From assembly GCA_964023205.1 (NCBI GenBank), contig OZ026840.1, positions 29,330,064 to 29,394,063 on the forward strand: a DNA stretch of 64,000 nucleotides, written 5' to 3'. Made by a program: the position numbers and the translations under genes. The notes beneath the pieces were generated by a model that saw only the letters and a list, made by a program, of their open reading frames with translations, had not been told where the DNA came from and ran no database searches. Each line of letters begins with the position of its first letter. Positions within the stretch are counted from its first letter, which is position 1. The stretch is from Lutraria lutraria. Lineage: Eukaryota; Mollusca; Bivalvia; Venerida; Mactridae. This document shows, in pieces, positions 44,617 to 57,408 of the stretch.

Positions 44617-45492
44617 TATGCGGGGCTCCAGTATGCTCACAGAATAAACAACAACATGGAATTGTCTTTTGTTAAATCGAGGACAACATTCAAGTTTTTC
44701 TGTTGATTTACCTTGAATGTGTCTTGACATGAACTTGGAATTTTGACCACGTCATGGATACAACTGTTGATATTGACAGCATTACTCTATATATTGAGAT
44801 AGATAAACCTGTGTTTGCATGTGACTTACGAAAAGTGTATACATATTTTATATTCAACAAACGTATACAATCAAACACTGACGATAGTGTGGCAGGGTAG
44901 GATTTATCATCCGATTAGCGCTTGAGATCCAGTGGCTGGAACAGAAAATGAAAAACAATGAATTTACCGTGTACAATGTATTTGCATTATGTCATATTGT
45001 ATGAGACACAATTTTTTGTGAATATAGCTTGTCATAGGTTATACAAAATATGGGAATATTGTGAGAAGTTCTTCGTAACTAATCTGGCTGTGCTACAAAG
45101 TCAATTTGCTACAAACAAGTTACTTTAATACAGGTATTTCATATTGATACCAACTTAGAATGTTACCATAAGGGACTTCGGTAATGATATTTAAATGGGC
45201 GTCACATATCTATGTATGAAGCTATACGGTAGAGCTTTAACTAAATGTTACAATGTGATACTTACTGAGCGACTAACAATGTACGTATTTGTTTACACAT
45301 ACAAAGACCTAATCAAGTGGTATAGTAAGAGAACCAAGCCTAAAACCCTTAACTTGATTTGATGTAATGGCATATTGCAGTTAAATGAAATGAGTTTCCA
45401 GATTTCATGGAAATGTCACAAAAAATAAATTCTGTACCTCCCTTCAAGTAGCTTACATGCATGAATAAGAGAATGGAAGCCACCTGGAGTGT

Positions 45493-48400
45493 CTAAAATA
45501 ACATACCTGATATTTGACAATTTATGTTAGATTTGCAGTCTTCTTGTTCGGATGCTTGTCCGTGACAATTGTCTCCGTTTTGTCCTGGTACAGGATTATC
45601 ACATCTGCGGTTTCTGACTTGTATACCTGTACAAAACTCTGAACATCCAGACCACATCGACCACTCCGACCACCCACCATCAACTGTTTACACAAATCAG
45701 AATTTAATTAACAACATTGTATATTGCTCTGAAAATGACTCTCTCCTGATGGCTTTCTCCCTTTGGTTCAGTCGACTGATCGCTCTTTACATGAGCAATC
45801 TGGTGCTTTGGCTGACTTGAAGCCTGTATTTGGCACAATCGTTAAAATTTACATCTCTATTCCACCTAAACGACATAAGCTATATACAATGTACTGACGT
45901 AACATTTACTAGCAAGGAGAACATTATGAATGATCAATTAAAAGGAAGCATGCTTGTTTTGTAATTTTGTATACCAGTATAGTGAATGTTGTTTTATTTC
46001 TAATCATGTTTGATAGCGTGTCTCCATATTTACCTGACTTAGCAATGATGTCCTGAGCTTCGTTAGGAATTATTTCAGTGTTACATGGCTGCCCGTCACG
46101 TGACCTACAGCAATAATGACACACCAAACCTTCGTCCAATACAGGCAACATAGAGGAGTTTGTGTGCATACATTGCTTTCTATTTCTTGTCAGATCCCAC
46201 CAGTCCTTGTTGCATAATACTTCACTCTCACACCTGTTGTATACGTTACAATATTAAGACAACCTTTTCATAACCCCTAATTTCTGATCAGGTTTCAATA
46301 ATGTGTCCATAAATTCTAAACCTGACTAAAGGACCACTTCAATATTAAGTCCATTCTTTTATTTCGGGAGGTGTTCTTTTTGTATCAATTGTTCACATTT
46401 TTCAAATGATTCTGTCTCAATGTATTTAAACATATGTTTTCCATATATACATAATATTTTATTTTGAAATTCAAGTCCATTAAGCCTTGCGGCCCATGAG
46501 GACAACATATTTACAGATATATACAGGACATATTAATAAAAGAAATGTAACGGAGAAGATACATTATAACATAATGTAAAAACTGATATTCGATTACAGC
46601 TCCAAAATTTGACAAAGCATATTATAAAATACAATAAGCATATGAAAACTGTATTAATCATACAAAAATGAAGGGTAATGATAAAAGAAAAGGATTCACA
46701 GAAAAGATACAAACAAAAAATCTCAATTTCCCCTAAATAAGTACTACCTTCCTCCCAAATGCCAAACCCTAAATCTACCAATACAAAGGACCGTACATGG
46801 AACATAAAGCAGTCTCTCCAATTCTCACCTTGTAAAACACCTTTATACGTGTCTTTGCTACGGTTCTTCAGTCAGTCTTGACTGCACACAACCTACCAGT
46901 CTTTGTATAACTTTCATACTTATATTGGGCGCACGTCAGACTTACACACCCACATTGTCTTGTCAATTAGAAGTTTTCATGTGTTCGCATCACGTAGTGT
47001 ACATCAACACAAAATTGGAACTGCATAAATGTTGTACAGCCAAGAGGAAGCATACTTGTTTCAGTAGTTTGGATGATAAAAGTTTGATTTGCCGTACGGC
47101 ATTCTTCGGGACTAAACTACGATGATCCCATGGTTAACTGTATGTTGTAAGTTTTACTTACGTCTTTTTTACTATTGTGAGGTTTGTTCCAAGAATCACA
47201 GTATTCATGCAGAATGGTGTCTGGTCACTACATGTCGTCTTCTTATAGTTGTTGTCACGTCCAACTTCACATACCGCACCATTTTGACCTGAAACAGTTA
47301 AAGCAATGAATATGGTTTTAACAAAACGTAATTTACAGGTAAAAATTATAAGTTTTGAAACCGCTTCTTAGTATCGAGGTTTTATCGTATATCGAAACAA
47401 ATATATTTCGGGAGAAGAAAAAGAATCATAATTATTCATTGCGTATGGCGTAACACCGTTTGGCAATACACGTGTAATATTTCGGCTATACACGAGCGAC
47501 AGTCAGCATAACTAGCGTTTCCAGCAAACCTGAATTTACTAATGTTTCTAACCCCGCCCGGCTAGCTCAGTGGTTAGAGCGTTTGTCTGATGATCGAGAG
47601 ATTGTGAGTTCGGACCCCGGGCGAGGCTCACATTGTTCGTGACAAAATTTGACTGAAGATATTACATTGCCCACCACCTCTTAACTATGTGGGGTAGCTT
47701 GGCATCAGCCTTCGGATAGAATGTGGTTAGTACCGGTTAAGGCCTAAATGAAGTCGTCAAGGAAAGCTGGGTAGGATAACTGCCCGCCACGATATGACTG
47801 AAATAATGTTGAAAATGACGTAAAACCCGACAAAACAAACAAACAAACAAACTAATCTTTCCTTCACCAGCTTCTATGAACTTCCCACACAATTCATGGA
47901 GGATATGATAACTTGTGTAATGTCGCACAAGGAGAAACTTGGATGTTACTCTCGTGTCAACATAATTTTTCATGACTTCCCAATCTTTCCATGCTCTCTA
48001 TTAAACTAAGCTTACTAGGACGGCTGTGTATGGTTACCCAAGCATCTCAGTTCTGTGGTCTTGTGAACTGATCGAAGACATAATAGAAGTATATGAGCAA
48101 TGCTTTGAGCGCTATATCTTTTTAGTCTGATTTGATCTCAGATAAAAATCACGAAGCACACACCTGTCGCAACAAAGGCACTCGTTTATCTGCTTGTGAA
48201 AGTTGCACTTACTTGAGGAATTATCAAACACAGCTTGATGTTTGGGAACAAGCTCGATGTTACAAGCTGGCGACTGTCCACTTTGTGCCTCACAGCAATA
48301 ATGACACACAGAAGGTTGTTGTGAGGTACTTCCAGTTGGGTTGGCGCACTCCGGTTTATATTTCATGGCCAAGTAGCTGTCGTAGTAGCATTCCGTTTTA

Positions 48401-51400
48401 GAGGCGCACCTGTTCAATAACAGTCATGATTTGTACACCATAAATAATACATTATATAACTTCAAGGCTATATCAACTATTCGAAATTCAATAAATTCAA
48501 AATACATTGTTGTGTAATGTTATTTGCATCTCGAAGAAGGTTGCCTTTTGCATTTTGAGATTATATACTTTGAGTATGCTATTAGCACACTCGTTCTAGC
48601 TGTTATTAGACAGATAAGAAGCTTTCATGGAAAGAACATTTACAAAGCACCATATAAAAAAAGAGTGACAAACACAGCCTTCTGAAGGGTACCGCATTGT
48701 GACGTTCTGTAGTAAAGAGTACGGATGCCTTAAGTCTTAATCAATTAGTCATTTGTCCAATCTTAGGCTGTTCTTTACAGTGTCTTAATCAGAGACAGTT
48801 TTTTCCAAAGAAATATCAACTGAATACCGACACGACATGCATCTCCAGATACAAACGAAAACATCCCATCTAGACCAGACACAAACATTATTACATAAAA
48901 CATAAATAACTCACGCTTTCTTGACTGTGGATGTTACACCATCTGATATTAATGTATTCATACAGTATTGTTCACCAGCACCACAGGTGATGGTCCTTGT
49001 ACTTGTACAGTTGTTTGACAGACATGTCTCACAAGTAACTGGATACATTCATAATATAACTAATATACGTAATATAATGGTAATAAGGTTAGAAAAGACA
49101 TTTTAATATTGTTTGACTGACTTGAGAGACAAGCACCTTAAACCACTGAAAACCGTATCCTTTCCAGACTGGGCCAAATTTCCGGTTTTCTGATATGTCC
49201 GGTTTCAGAGAACATTTTGATAACTTCCGAAGTAAATGGGGTTTGAAAATTCGTCCTAATTTCTGGGAAGTCCGGTTTTCAGAAAGCCGGTTGTTTTTAT
49301 AAATTATTCTGTATTTATGTAAATGAACAGTTTAATTGTTTATTGCATAATTTCATTTAAACCACATGCAATCAGTATGAAATGATGTAAGAAATCCAGA
49401 GTAGAGTCCTTGATGCAGAACCTGGTCCTTGTAACATTGGTTTAGATCAAAGCGAGATCATATCATAGAGATATACAACATGAATAACTTCCAAATCAAT
49501 GGAAACAAACCTCAAATTGCTACTTGTTTGTGTACATTGAGTTTTAACTGTTCATATTTCGAATATGTACTTAAACAGTGAATGGTATCATGTTATCCGG
49601 ACTTGTGTTGAGGTCTAGATGGCCGTGATTCACGGATTAGAGTTCATTTAGACAAAATATACTGAAGATTCTTCTTTAAACTTAACTAAAGTGTCTGTTT
49701 CGTCAACCATGTCACAAGTGTGGAATATTCCTGATTACAGGGATCATATCCTAGTATAAACAGTCGGAGTTAAGGAAGTCAGAAGTAAATAGGTTCTAGA
49801 CATCGATAGACTAAAAATTAAGCCCAGTGAAGCATTTACGTTGGCGCTAAGATCTTACCCGCCATAGAAGCTTGTGCTGAGGTTGTTGTTGTCAGTGTCG
49901 TGGTTGTTGATGTTGTGGTTGATCTTGTTGTTGTTGTGGTTGATCTACGTGTTGTCGTTGGTGAAGTTCTTGTTGCCACTAATAATCATTAGAAAAAAGA
50001 CTTGAATTTGTGACCTCACCATGATAAGAACTTAGAAAACGTAAAGTTTTGTTTGGAGTCTAGGTCCATTATACATGTATAACGCTAAAATAGATACTCA
50101 GGTATTCACAAAATCGAACGTTACAATTGAGTCTTTAAGTAATGTTTGTTGATGTCTGTAATCGGTACCTGTAGATGGCAATGCAACAGTCAAGTTGACA
50201 TAATTAGTATCCGGGTTATCTACACAGTAAAATGGTTGTCTTGGATTTTGCACTTTGCAACATTTAAAACACGTGGTTCCGTCGGCTGGTTCCCCGCGAG
50301 TATTGTCAATGCATTCTAACGTAGTCAATGTTTGGTACCAGTCTTTTGCACATTGAGCCTCACTCGAACACCTAAAGGTGAAGTCATACGTGGGTATATT
50401 GTTTAATAACATTGTTCAATCGCAAGTTAGTAAGATTTAACAAAAGGACATTCGGCACAATCCTTTCGACTACGTCCGAGATGTTCCGAGTGATCTAAAA
50501 GAGGTCTATAAATAGCCATAGAAAATAAAATCAGATTCCAGGGAAAAGTCTTGGTCAAATGGTCCCACTGAACCACATGTATTCCATTGCAATATTACTA
50601 CAATACGAAAACCTACATTCATAGAAACTAGTTAACGAACAAGGGAAACACAAAACAGAACTCCATCGCACTGACTTACCCAAAAGCATAGTACACGAAG
50701 TATACACGAAGTATATGACAGCGCTCACACCGACATATTGATAGCAACGCTTGAAAACATAACGTACCATCATCATCAGCAGTGATAAAACAACACACTA
50801 AGATCTTACCCGTTGTTGGTGGCAGTGATACCTCTGGTGGCAGAATACCACTATTCAATATCCCATGATAAGCGGAAAGTCGCTTCTGAGGTCTTCATCA
50901 ACCGTTAAAGCCAAATGACCATGGCTGTTGGTGCAACTTTTAAATCTCAATAAAAAAAATATTATCACGCTTAAAAGTTGGTCTTACGTTCGTGTTGTGT
51001 ACCACGTGCTTCCTACGAACTTCCGTTTAGTTTCACAAATATCACACAGTATATGATTTGTGTCGCACATGTCACTTTGACATCTGTCACTTGGATTGGA
51101 AGAAAAATCATCACAAATACAGCAAACTAAAAAAGAACGGTTGGAATGTTCGCGCCTGCGTAGATCGTTTGAATATATGGATTTACTATAGAGATTTATG
51201 TAACATTTTAAGAATTTCACAGATTCACTATTAAGTTTTTGTAACATTCTGTAAATACCATTTACGACTTGTTTGTGATTATAACGTAGTAAATCGAATA
51301 GTTTTGAAATTGGTATCTTTATTGCTCATTTTGTTTCCATTTTGTACTATGATCTTCTTTCATCAGATTCAAATATAAACAAAGAAACAAGTTCTAGGAA

Positions 51401-52496
51401 ATTGAATGTGCTTTAACAGGATTCGTTTGGGAGAGAGAAAGAAGGAAACAGATTAATACATTACATGATTTTACTGCATCAGTGACCACAAACACGCTAC
51501 AGCAGAAAACTGTAATGATATAATATTATTCTAAATAGCCGTCCAGTATCAATATCTAATAAATCCAATATACTATATTTTCATTTATTTTCGTTGGGCT
51601 CAAATTTCGTGTTTTTTTTTACTAGAATGGCTATTTCGTGAGGACATGAATTCCTGGATTTTGATTTTTGAAAAGAAATATTTTATCTTTGCATTTCAAT
51701 TCGTGGGTATTTGATTTCGTGTATGAGCCGACCAACGAATTCCACGAAATTAAATCCCCAACGAAAATTAATGATTCCGCAGTAAAGTGTAAATTTACAA
51801 AGGTGTCACTACGATCATTTTGCAACGAAACACGAACAATTCACGTTTTGTTTTCATACAATATGTTCATAAAATTGCAAATGAAAACTTTTCTTAAACT
51901 TGAAATAGCGAGTTCTAACCATAGATATGGCGCGTGTAATTCTTTCTCCATTGGAAAAAGTATTGAAAACCTTCTGTCTGTCCTGTTAGCTTACGGGAGA
52001 TTGGTGATGTTACAAACGTGTATACTTGTCGGTTTACCTTCATCGTTAAACCTGGTATGTCTTTAAATGAAACGGGTTGTTGGTGAGAAATTGATACCCA
52101 GAAAATGTATTTAGTTGCAATACTGTTGACGACATACATAATGCCTTGAAAATACTTCAAGTATATCCCTGTTAACTTCAGTTTTGTTTGTGAAAGATCA
52201 TGAAGATTACAAAGTTGGCTAATTACGTCACTTAATTTATCAACATATGTCGCTTTGTATAGTATTTGTACTAATCGCTTACAAATAAATATGCTCATTC
52301 AAATGGTAATTCTTAATATTCTTAATGTGATAAGCTAATATTACCGTCAAATACTCCAGATTGTGTTCGTCAAATTAGATCTAAATTTTCCCGTTGCTTC
52401 TCAAACCCTTTTATTAACAAGGTACTTTGAATGTAATACTTAAAACATGAAGCAGTTAAATAAAGACTTACCGGATAGAAGAATCAACCCACGCAT
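45493..52496 (-). CDS. Secreted protein with three Ly6/three-finger-like domains, Thr-rich linker and TSP1 repeat
   Basis: Exons, transcription order: 52472-52496, 50988-51126, 50169-50371, 49859-49978, 48915-49038, 48213-48409, 47162-47288, 46034-46233, 45493-45683. All phases fit (1,2,1,1,2,1,2,1), giving about 441 residues. The start codon encodes MRGLILLS, a short signal peptide completed in exon 2. Each cysteine-rich domain spans two exons split in phase 2: an 'a' exon with C-x2-C and CMNT-like motifs, and a 'b' exon with a CHYCC-x(n)-CN signature. This ordering recalls Ly6/uPAR three-finger folds. A Thr-rich, mucin-like linker follows domain 1. The last exon is a thrombospondin type-1 domain (WSEWSMWSGCSEFC, RNRRC). 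It may read through to a stop at 45493, or splice at 45507 (CAG|GTATGT) to an unseen exon. No GPI or membrane segment is visible. Receptor or matrix binding is inferred. Confidence 0.8.
47555..47852 (+). mobile_element. tRNA-derived SINE, family C, full length
   Basis: The head reads CGCCCGGCTAGCTCAGTGGT (box A), then GAGTTCGGACCCCGGGCGAG (box B). The body ends TGAAAATGACGTAAAACCC plus a CAAACAAAC tail, a type of 3' end common to broad animal SINE families. A minus-strand copy is at 28637-28846. Confidence 0.88.
50810..50850 (-). pseudogene. Remnant linker exon between the two halves of three-finger domain 1
   Basis: On the minus strand, AG|TGGTATTC to ACGG|GTAAGATCTTAG mirrors the linker exon 49978-49859, which has AG|TGGCAAC to GCGG|GTAAGATCTTAG. 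The donor and following intron bases are identical. At 41 nt it cannot splice in frame between its neighbours. It looks like a leftover of a duplicated domain unit. Confidence 0.5.
51571..51786. mobile_element. F3 MITE, opposite orientation
   Basis: The ends are TACTATATTTTCATTTATTT and the inverse of AATGATTCCGCAGTA. It matches 19862-20062 in reverse and lies in intron 1 of the three-finger/TSP1 gene. Confidence 0.85.
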
Positions 52497-52795
52497 TGTT
52501 ATATTGTTGTATAGATAATGTGGTTCGTATTCATGAACTTAAAGTAATTGACATTTAGTCGTATAGATAAGAGGTTTGTAAAAACAACAAGGTAGTTTAT
52601 ACTATCAACACACAGTGATATCTTAACAATAAATGTAGCTATCAGTTATATTACGTACTGCAGTGTTCGTGGATTTCCGACCAACATCGTGACAAATGGA
52701 AATTTGATATACCGTATATATACATGTATGTTCACTGAGAGTGTCATAACTTTAAATATGACAGCACGATAATCAAGCAGCGATAAATAAGCATC
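52473..52795 (-). promoter_or_regulatory. Promoter and first exon of the three-finger/TSP1 gene (duplicated at 57095)
   Basis: The 5' flank of the 52496 start is copied at about 57095-57408 with high similarity, including GATAATGTGGTTCGTAT and CCAACATCGTGACAAAT. The homology runs from the coding start through about 300 bases upstream. This marks the block as the proximal 5' region of the gene, though no core promoter element was identified with certainty. Confidence 0.55.
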
Positions 52796-53314
52796 TATAC
52801 ATTATTTGCCTTATTTAACGTATAAATAGTGTGCCAGTCCGCTTGATTCAGTTAGTTAAAAGGAAAGTCCACTGACATCGGATTTGCATTGTAGGCGCCT
52901 CCCATATTTTCTGGGACAAATTGCGCCCTATAAGCCATTTGTACTATATCTCTTTTAAACCATTATTGAAGAGAATTTGTCATTTTTTCGGAAAACCTAT
53001 ATACACATGTACTACTAGTTCTAGAAAAATATGTTTAGTGTCAGCCAATGTATAACAACACAGTTGAATAATTATCGATTACCAGCCCAATCGGCCAAGA
53101 CACTTCTGAGTTATGCCCCTTGATGCCTTGAAAAATGAATTTTGACGAGTGTATATTGCGACCTAACACTCTTGTGTTACATATAGATAAGGAAACTCAT
53201 TAACGTAATATGTTTTATTTACAGTCATAACTGAACTAAACTTACTATCCTTTCATGCTATGAACTTTCATTTTATCTTCAATACTAAAGAGCTATTGCC
53301 AGAACATGCTATAG

Positions 53315-53502
53315 ATGCAATCAAACCGTTGTAAGTGGCCACCTTCGAATAACGATCACCTTGTAAATGAAGGCCAATATTCTGAAACCGTCATTGATCA
53401 TATAGAACAAAAATAGCATCGAATAAAAGTCACTTGTCAGTAAAGGATATAGTAATAGTATGTCTTTTCCATGGGAGACCTTTGTTCAAAGGTTTGACTG
53501 TA
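53315..53502. mobile_element. F1 MITE between two minus-strand genes
   Basis: It opens TGCAATCAAACCGTTGTAAG and closes GACCTTTGTTCAAAGGTTTG then ACTGTA. It lies downstream of the TRIM-like stop; AATAAA on the minus strand is at 53219-53214. Confidence 0.7.
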
Positions 53503-53686
53503 CATACCAGGCATAGGAAAAGAAACATTTTATAGAAAATAAACTAAAAACTAACAGTCTAAGAATGGTAAAAGTACATCAATGATTCGAGAAGTTTATG
53601 TCTGTCAAACTAAACACTCAGATATTTTAAGACTTACACTTTTCCATTTGTGAATTAATTTACATTATTGGATATGTTGATAGTGT

Positions 53687-55703
53687 TTAGGCCAAGTCAG
53701 ATATCTTTATCAGGTCAAATATTTTGATCCTGTTGGATCCATAACCGACTAGCAGTCGACATTCTTTACTGTCATAACACAATGACCATGGGGAATATTT
53801 TATGTCTTTACGTGAAACAAGTTCTCCTTTACTGTTACCGTCACTATCAAACATCAACACATTCTTAGAGGATAATCCCAGAACAAGTACAATATCCTCC
53901 TCAGTAACACATACACCACGTGGTCCATTAAGTCTTTTATCACATAACTTACTGATTACGTCTCCATTATTGTTGAATACAATCACACTGTTATCACCCC
54001 ATGTGGTAACATAGACCTTGGTTCCATCCTTATTGACAGCAATAGAAGCAGGTTCAGACGATCTGAAGATTTTCTGACCCTGATGATCTGTTTCTATTCT
54101 CTTCATAAAAGTACCGGATTTAGAGTAAATATAAAGACATTTATCACCAAATATCCAAATATTATCTGAGCAATATGCGATAGAATTACCATAAACAGTG
54201 ATCTGTTGTTTGGTGTTTATTTTCTTACCTAGTTTTAATGTCTGTCCTACATTTATAAACTGTATTGAATCTGGGTATCTCACAATGACCTCGGAGGATG
54301 AAACAGAACAAAGACCATACGGTTCCGATATTAGTTCACAGGCATCCTGCACACAGAACTGATCATTAAGTCTTTTTAGTTTACGGTTATGGCAATCAAT
54401 TATAAGCAATGTGCCATCTTGAAGCTGACACATGCCGTTGATTAAACAGTCTTTGTTGTCACTATCGTTACATGATTTAACGACGAATTGACGGCGTATA
54501 ACATGTTGTTGAATAGTAGTACTTCTGACTATTTTACCCATGTTATCGGCCGTCTTTATTCCATCATAGAGACTTGTATTGTGTGCAAATTTAATCCTAC
54601 TCAGGTAGGAGGCATTCGTTAAAAATGCGTTGACATCAGATACCACCTTTCGACCTAATTTTTCAGCGATGAACATATGCTTCTCTGCGTTGTTATGCTG
54701 AAGGTTAGATTTTCTATCACTGACGGTGGTTAATAAATCATCGGCAGCATCTATGTCGTTACTTATATCACGCTCTGATTTGTTTACTTCTTCGTCAAGT
54801 TCAGCTTTGATTTTACGCTCTAGTTGATCCAAATGAACGTTCATTTCTTTTCGAATTTTGTCGATTTGTTTCAGGAGATCGGCTTTCTTTAATTTGATTT
54901 CTTTGAGATTGTCCGATTTGCTCCTTTTCAATTTAACTAACTCGTCATTACAACGGTCGATATCAGCTACTACGTTTTGCAGCTTGGATACATTTGACTG
55001 ATGAACACCGTCCTTAACTTCGTCGACATTTTTGCAAGACCTAAAGATGATAAAAATAGATTACGTGTATTGAAGTTTAATAAGACAGCATTAAAATTCA
55101 TCTCAAATATCAGCTTGCCATTGTCTCTACATTATTATCAATAATTTTTATTGTTTGTTCTTACCGATAAACAACCAATGCTTGAAATTCCTGATTAGTC
55201 TATTAAATAAATAAATGTGAAAACAATGATTCAGATCTAAAAACGATATTTTATACGTTTACAAAAGGCCGTAAAGGTACAGCTTCGTTAAAATATCAAT
55301 TGTTCATAAATTTTAATCATACGAAATCGAATTTAATATTACAATAAAATTATTACCTGTGATCTTTCGCGATACACAGGACGCAGTAGACCATATCATG
55401 AGTACCACAATACATCTCCACGTCACGGTCCGGATGGAAATGACATTTAGCAACAACCAGTTGTTTTGTAGATGCAGGTTGTCTTTGAGAGTGTTTTACT
55501 GACTCAGCTGGTTTCAGTTGATGACTTTTTTGCAAACGTTGATGATACTTAGTACATGTGTCACACAGATACTGGTCGCAAGTTTGACAAAATTGGAAGG
55601 CTTCAAGTCTTGACCCGTCACCAGCACATGGTGTACACACAAATTCGTACACAATGTCTGATCCTCCAGCAATTGATCTCGAGAAATCACCGCCTTCAGC
55701 CAT
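53687..55703 (-). CDS. TRIM-like protein: two B-boxes, coiled coil, C-terminal NHL/propeller-like domain, no RING
   Basis: Two coding exons, 55357-55703 and 53687-55040, join in phase 2 (HRSCKNVDEV) into 566 residues. Residues ~20-60 form a B-box-1-like zinc domain (CTPCAGDGSRLEAFQFCQTC, CDTC). Residues ~85-120 form B-box 2 (KCHFHPDRDVEMYCGTHDMV, CVLC, DHR). A long basic/acidic coiled coil follows (~120-250). The C-terminal ~280 residues are weak beta-propeller repeats (NGMCQLQDGTLLIIDCHNRK, SIAVNKDGTKVYVTTWGDNS, RGVCVTEEDIVLV). No RING finger precedes the B-boxes, so ubiquitin-ligase activity is not expected. RING-less proteins of this build are numerous in molluscs; immune roles are suggested for some, and this one is unproven. 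A 5' splice acceptor lies just before the ATG, so the 5' UTR is spliced to upstream exon(s). Confidence 0.88.
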
Positions 55704-55899
55704 GATACTAAAAATAATATCAATATGTTAAGTAGAGCACGGTTATTTCGGTATCACCTATTATCTTCATCCTAGGTCATCATAGGATTAACAAAACATT
55801 TCACTCACACACTTTTTTGAAAACGAAAGTAGAAATTTAAACTAATGACACCCGATGACTCATTCTAAATCAGTTTGTATCATTTTCAAAACACAATTA

Positions 55900-57080
55900 A
55901 TGCCTGGTGACTTATTCTAGTCAATTTATCTATTTTTCAAATCAAAATGAAATAGTTCTGCTCATTATCTTTTTATTTTTTTAATGGAATAAATGTATGA
56001 CGATTATACTTAGTGTTAATTACATTCATGTTCACACTTGAAATCGAAAGTAGGAATTTTGATAAAATTGAACAAATATTTTGTTTGTTAAGATTGTGCT
56101 TTAAAGAAACAAAAGCCATTTATACATGACTTTCTTAATATATACGTTACAATACATAATTAATAGAGCATTCAGTATTGTAATAACAACAAAATCACCC
56201 GACCTTGGACCATAAATTGAATGAATTAATGTTGTTATCTCCATATAACGTTCATATATTTGTATGTAAAGTAAATGATAAGAAAAAAACGTTCTCACCT
56301 TAGTTTTCAACCTGAACACAAACGGATAGAAATGTTTAACTTATTTCAAGATTTTGTTTACTAATCGTCAATATTAATGCAGCAAGCAGCGACATGTAAG
56401 CACACTCGTGATTATCAGGTTGAGCTGTCCTATAATCTGGTTCCCGTTTGCAACATGGAACGGGAACCAGTTTAGCTGTTCTACATAGGAAACATAGCCA
56501 AAAGGGGAGACAACTACTTCAACTTTAATTCAGCTATTGTATAAATTTGAACAATACACAGTGTTTAACATTATGATTTCATCGACACCAAAAATATTGT
56601 ATATGCTCTATTTTCATTATTTTTCTCCGAGAATACTTGCATTCTAACCTGATAAATCACTAAACATTTAACCCTGTCCTCTAGCGCTGAATAATTTATA
56701 AATATGAGAGAATACTGATTTGATTGTTATCTCGGGAAGTAAAACGACTGTATTTTACTTGTATAATTCAATAGAATAAGTATAAATAACCTGACATAAA
56801 ATGTGTGGTCGTTATAATGAGGTGCTCTTAATATATAAGGGGTCGATATGGAGGTGTTTATAAAAATACGTTTTTAATGACCTTTACTATGGAGTTAAGT
56901 TCAATTAACTTATAATTTGATTATATTTTGAGACAAGATATATGATCATCAAAAATAATTAATTATTAATCGCAACACATCGAGTATAATCACGCCTAAA
57001 AAGGCTACTATAGGTACTTTGTTATGTATAAATTATTTCAAACTTAATAATGCCGTATGATAATGAATGTCTTAACTATA
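55900..57080 (-). promoter_or_regulatory. 5' region of the TRIM-like gene, duplicated copy 1 (with 5' UTR exon donor)
   Basis: Minus-strand AAG|GTGAGAAC gives a donor at 56298, suggesting a non-coding first exon beginning above 56299 that splices to just before the ATG at 55703. The whole region is repeated at 57409-58625 at moderate identity, including GTGAGAAC and the CAAGCAGCGACA stretch. An F2 fragment (GGAACGGGAACCAGTTTAGC) lies at about 56452-56500. Confidence 0.5.
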
Positions 57081-57094
57081 CTTTAAACATGAAT

Positions 57095-57408
57095 AAGTTA
57101 AGCATAGAAGAATTAACCCATGCATTGTTGTATTGTTGTGTAGATAATGTGGTTCGTATGAACTTAAAATAATTGACTTTTTGTCATACAGATAAGAGGT
57201 TTGTAAAAACAACAAGCTATATAAAGTTCATCCAACACCACACAATTAACTATAAAAGTGGATATCAGTTAAACCTTAAGTTCGTGAATTTCCGTCCAAC
57301 ATCGTGACAAATCGGAATTGTGATGAAACTTATATATACGTATTTTCACTGTAACTGCCACAACTGTACGTCTCATATGATAGCACGATTTGATAAAGCA
57401 GTGATAAA
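57095..57408 (-). pseudogene. Dead copy of the three-finger/TSP1 promoter and first exon
   Basis: Minus-strand ATG at 57125 reads MHGLILLC against MRGLILLS in the live copy. The bases that form the splice donor there (G|GTAAGTC) are deleted, and the frame runs on. Upstream about 300 bases match 52497-52795. It sits between the two copies of the TRIM-like 5' region. Confidence 0.7.

Noticed and set aside
47555..47630. A functional tRNA gene
   Set aside because: Box A and B are good, but the cloverleaf is imperfect and the sequence continues into a SINE body shared with 28637-28846. The same holds for the other tRNA-like heads.
53802..54014. Plus-strand frame opposite the TRIM-like gene
   Set aside because: An antisense shadow of the propeller coding exon, as is 40595-40807 opposite the LINE ORF.
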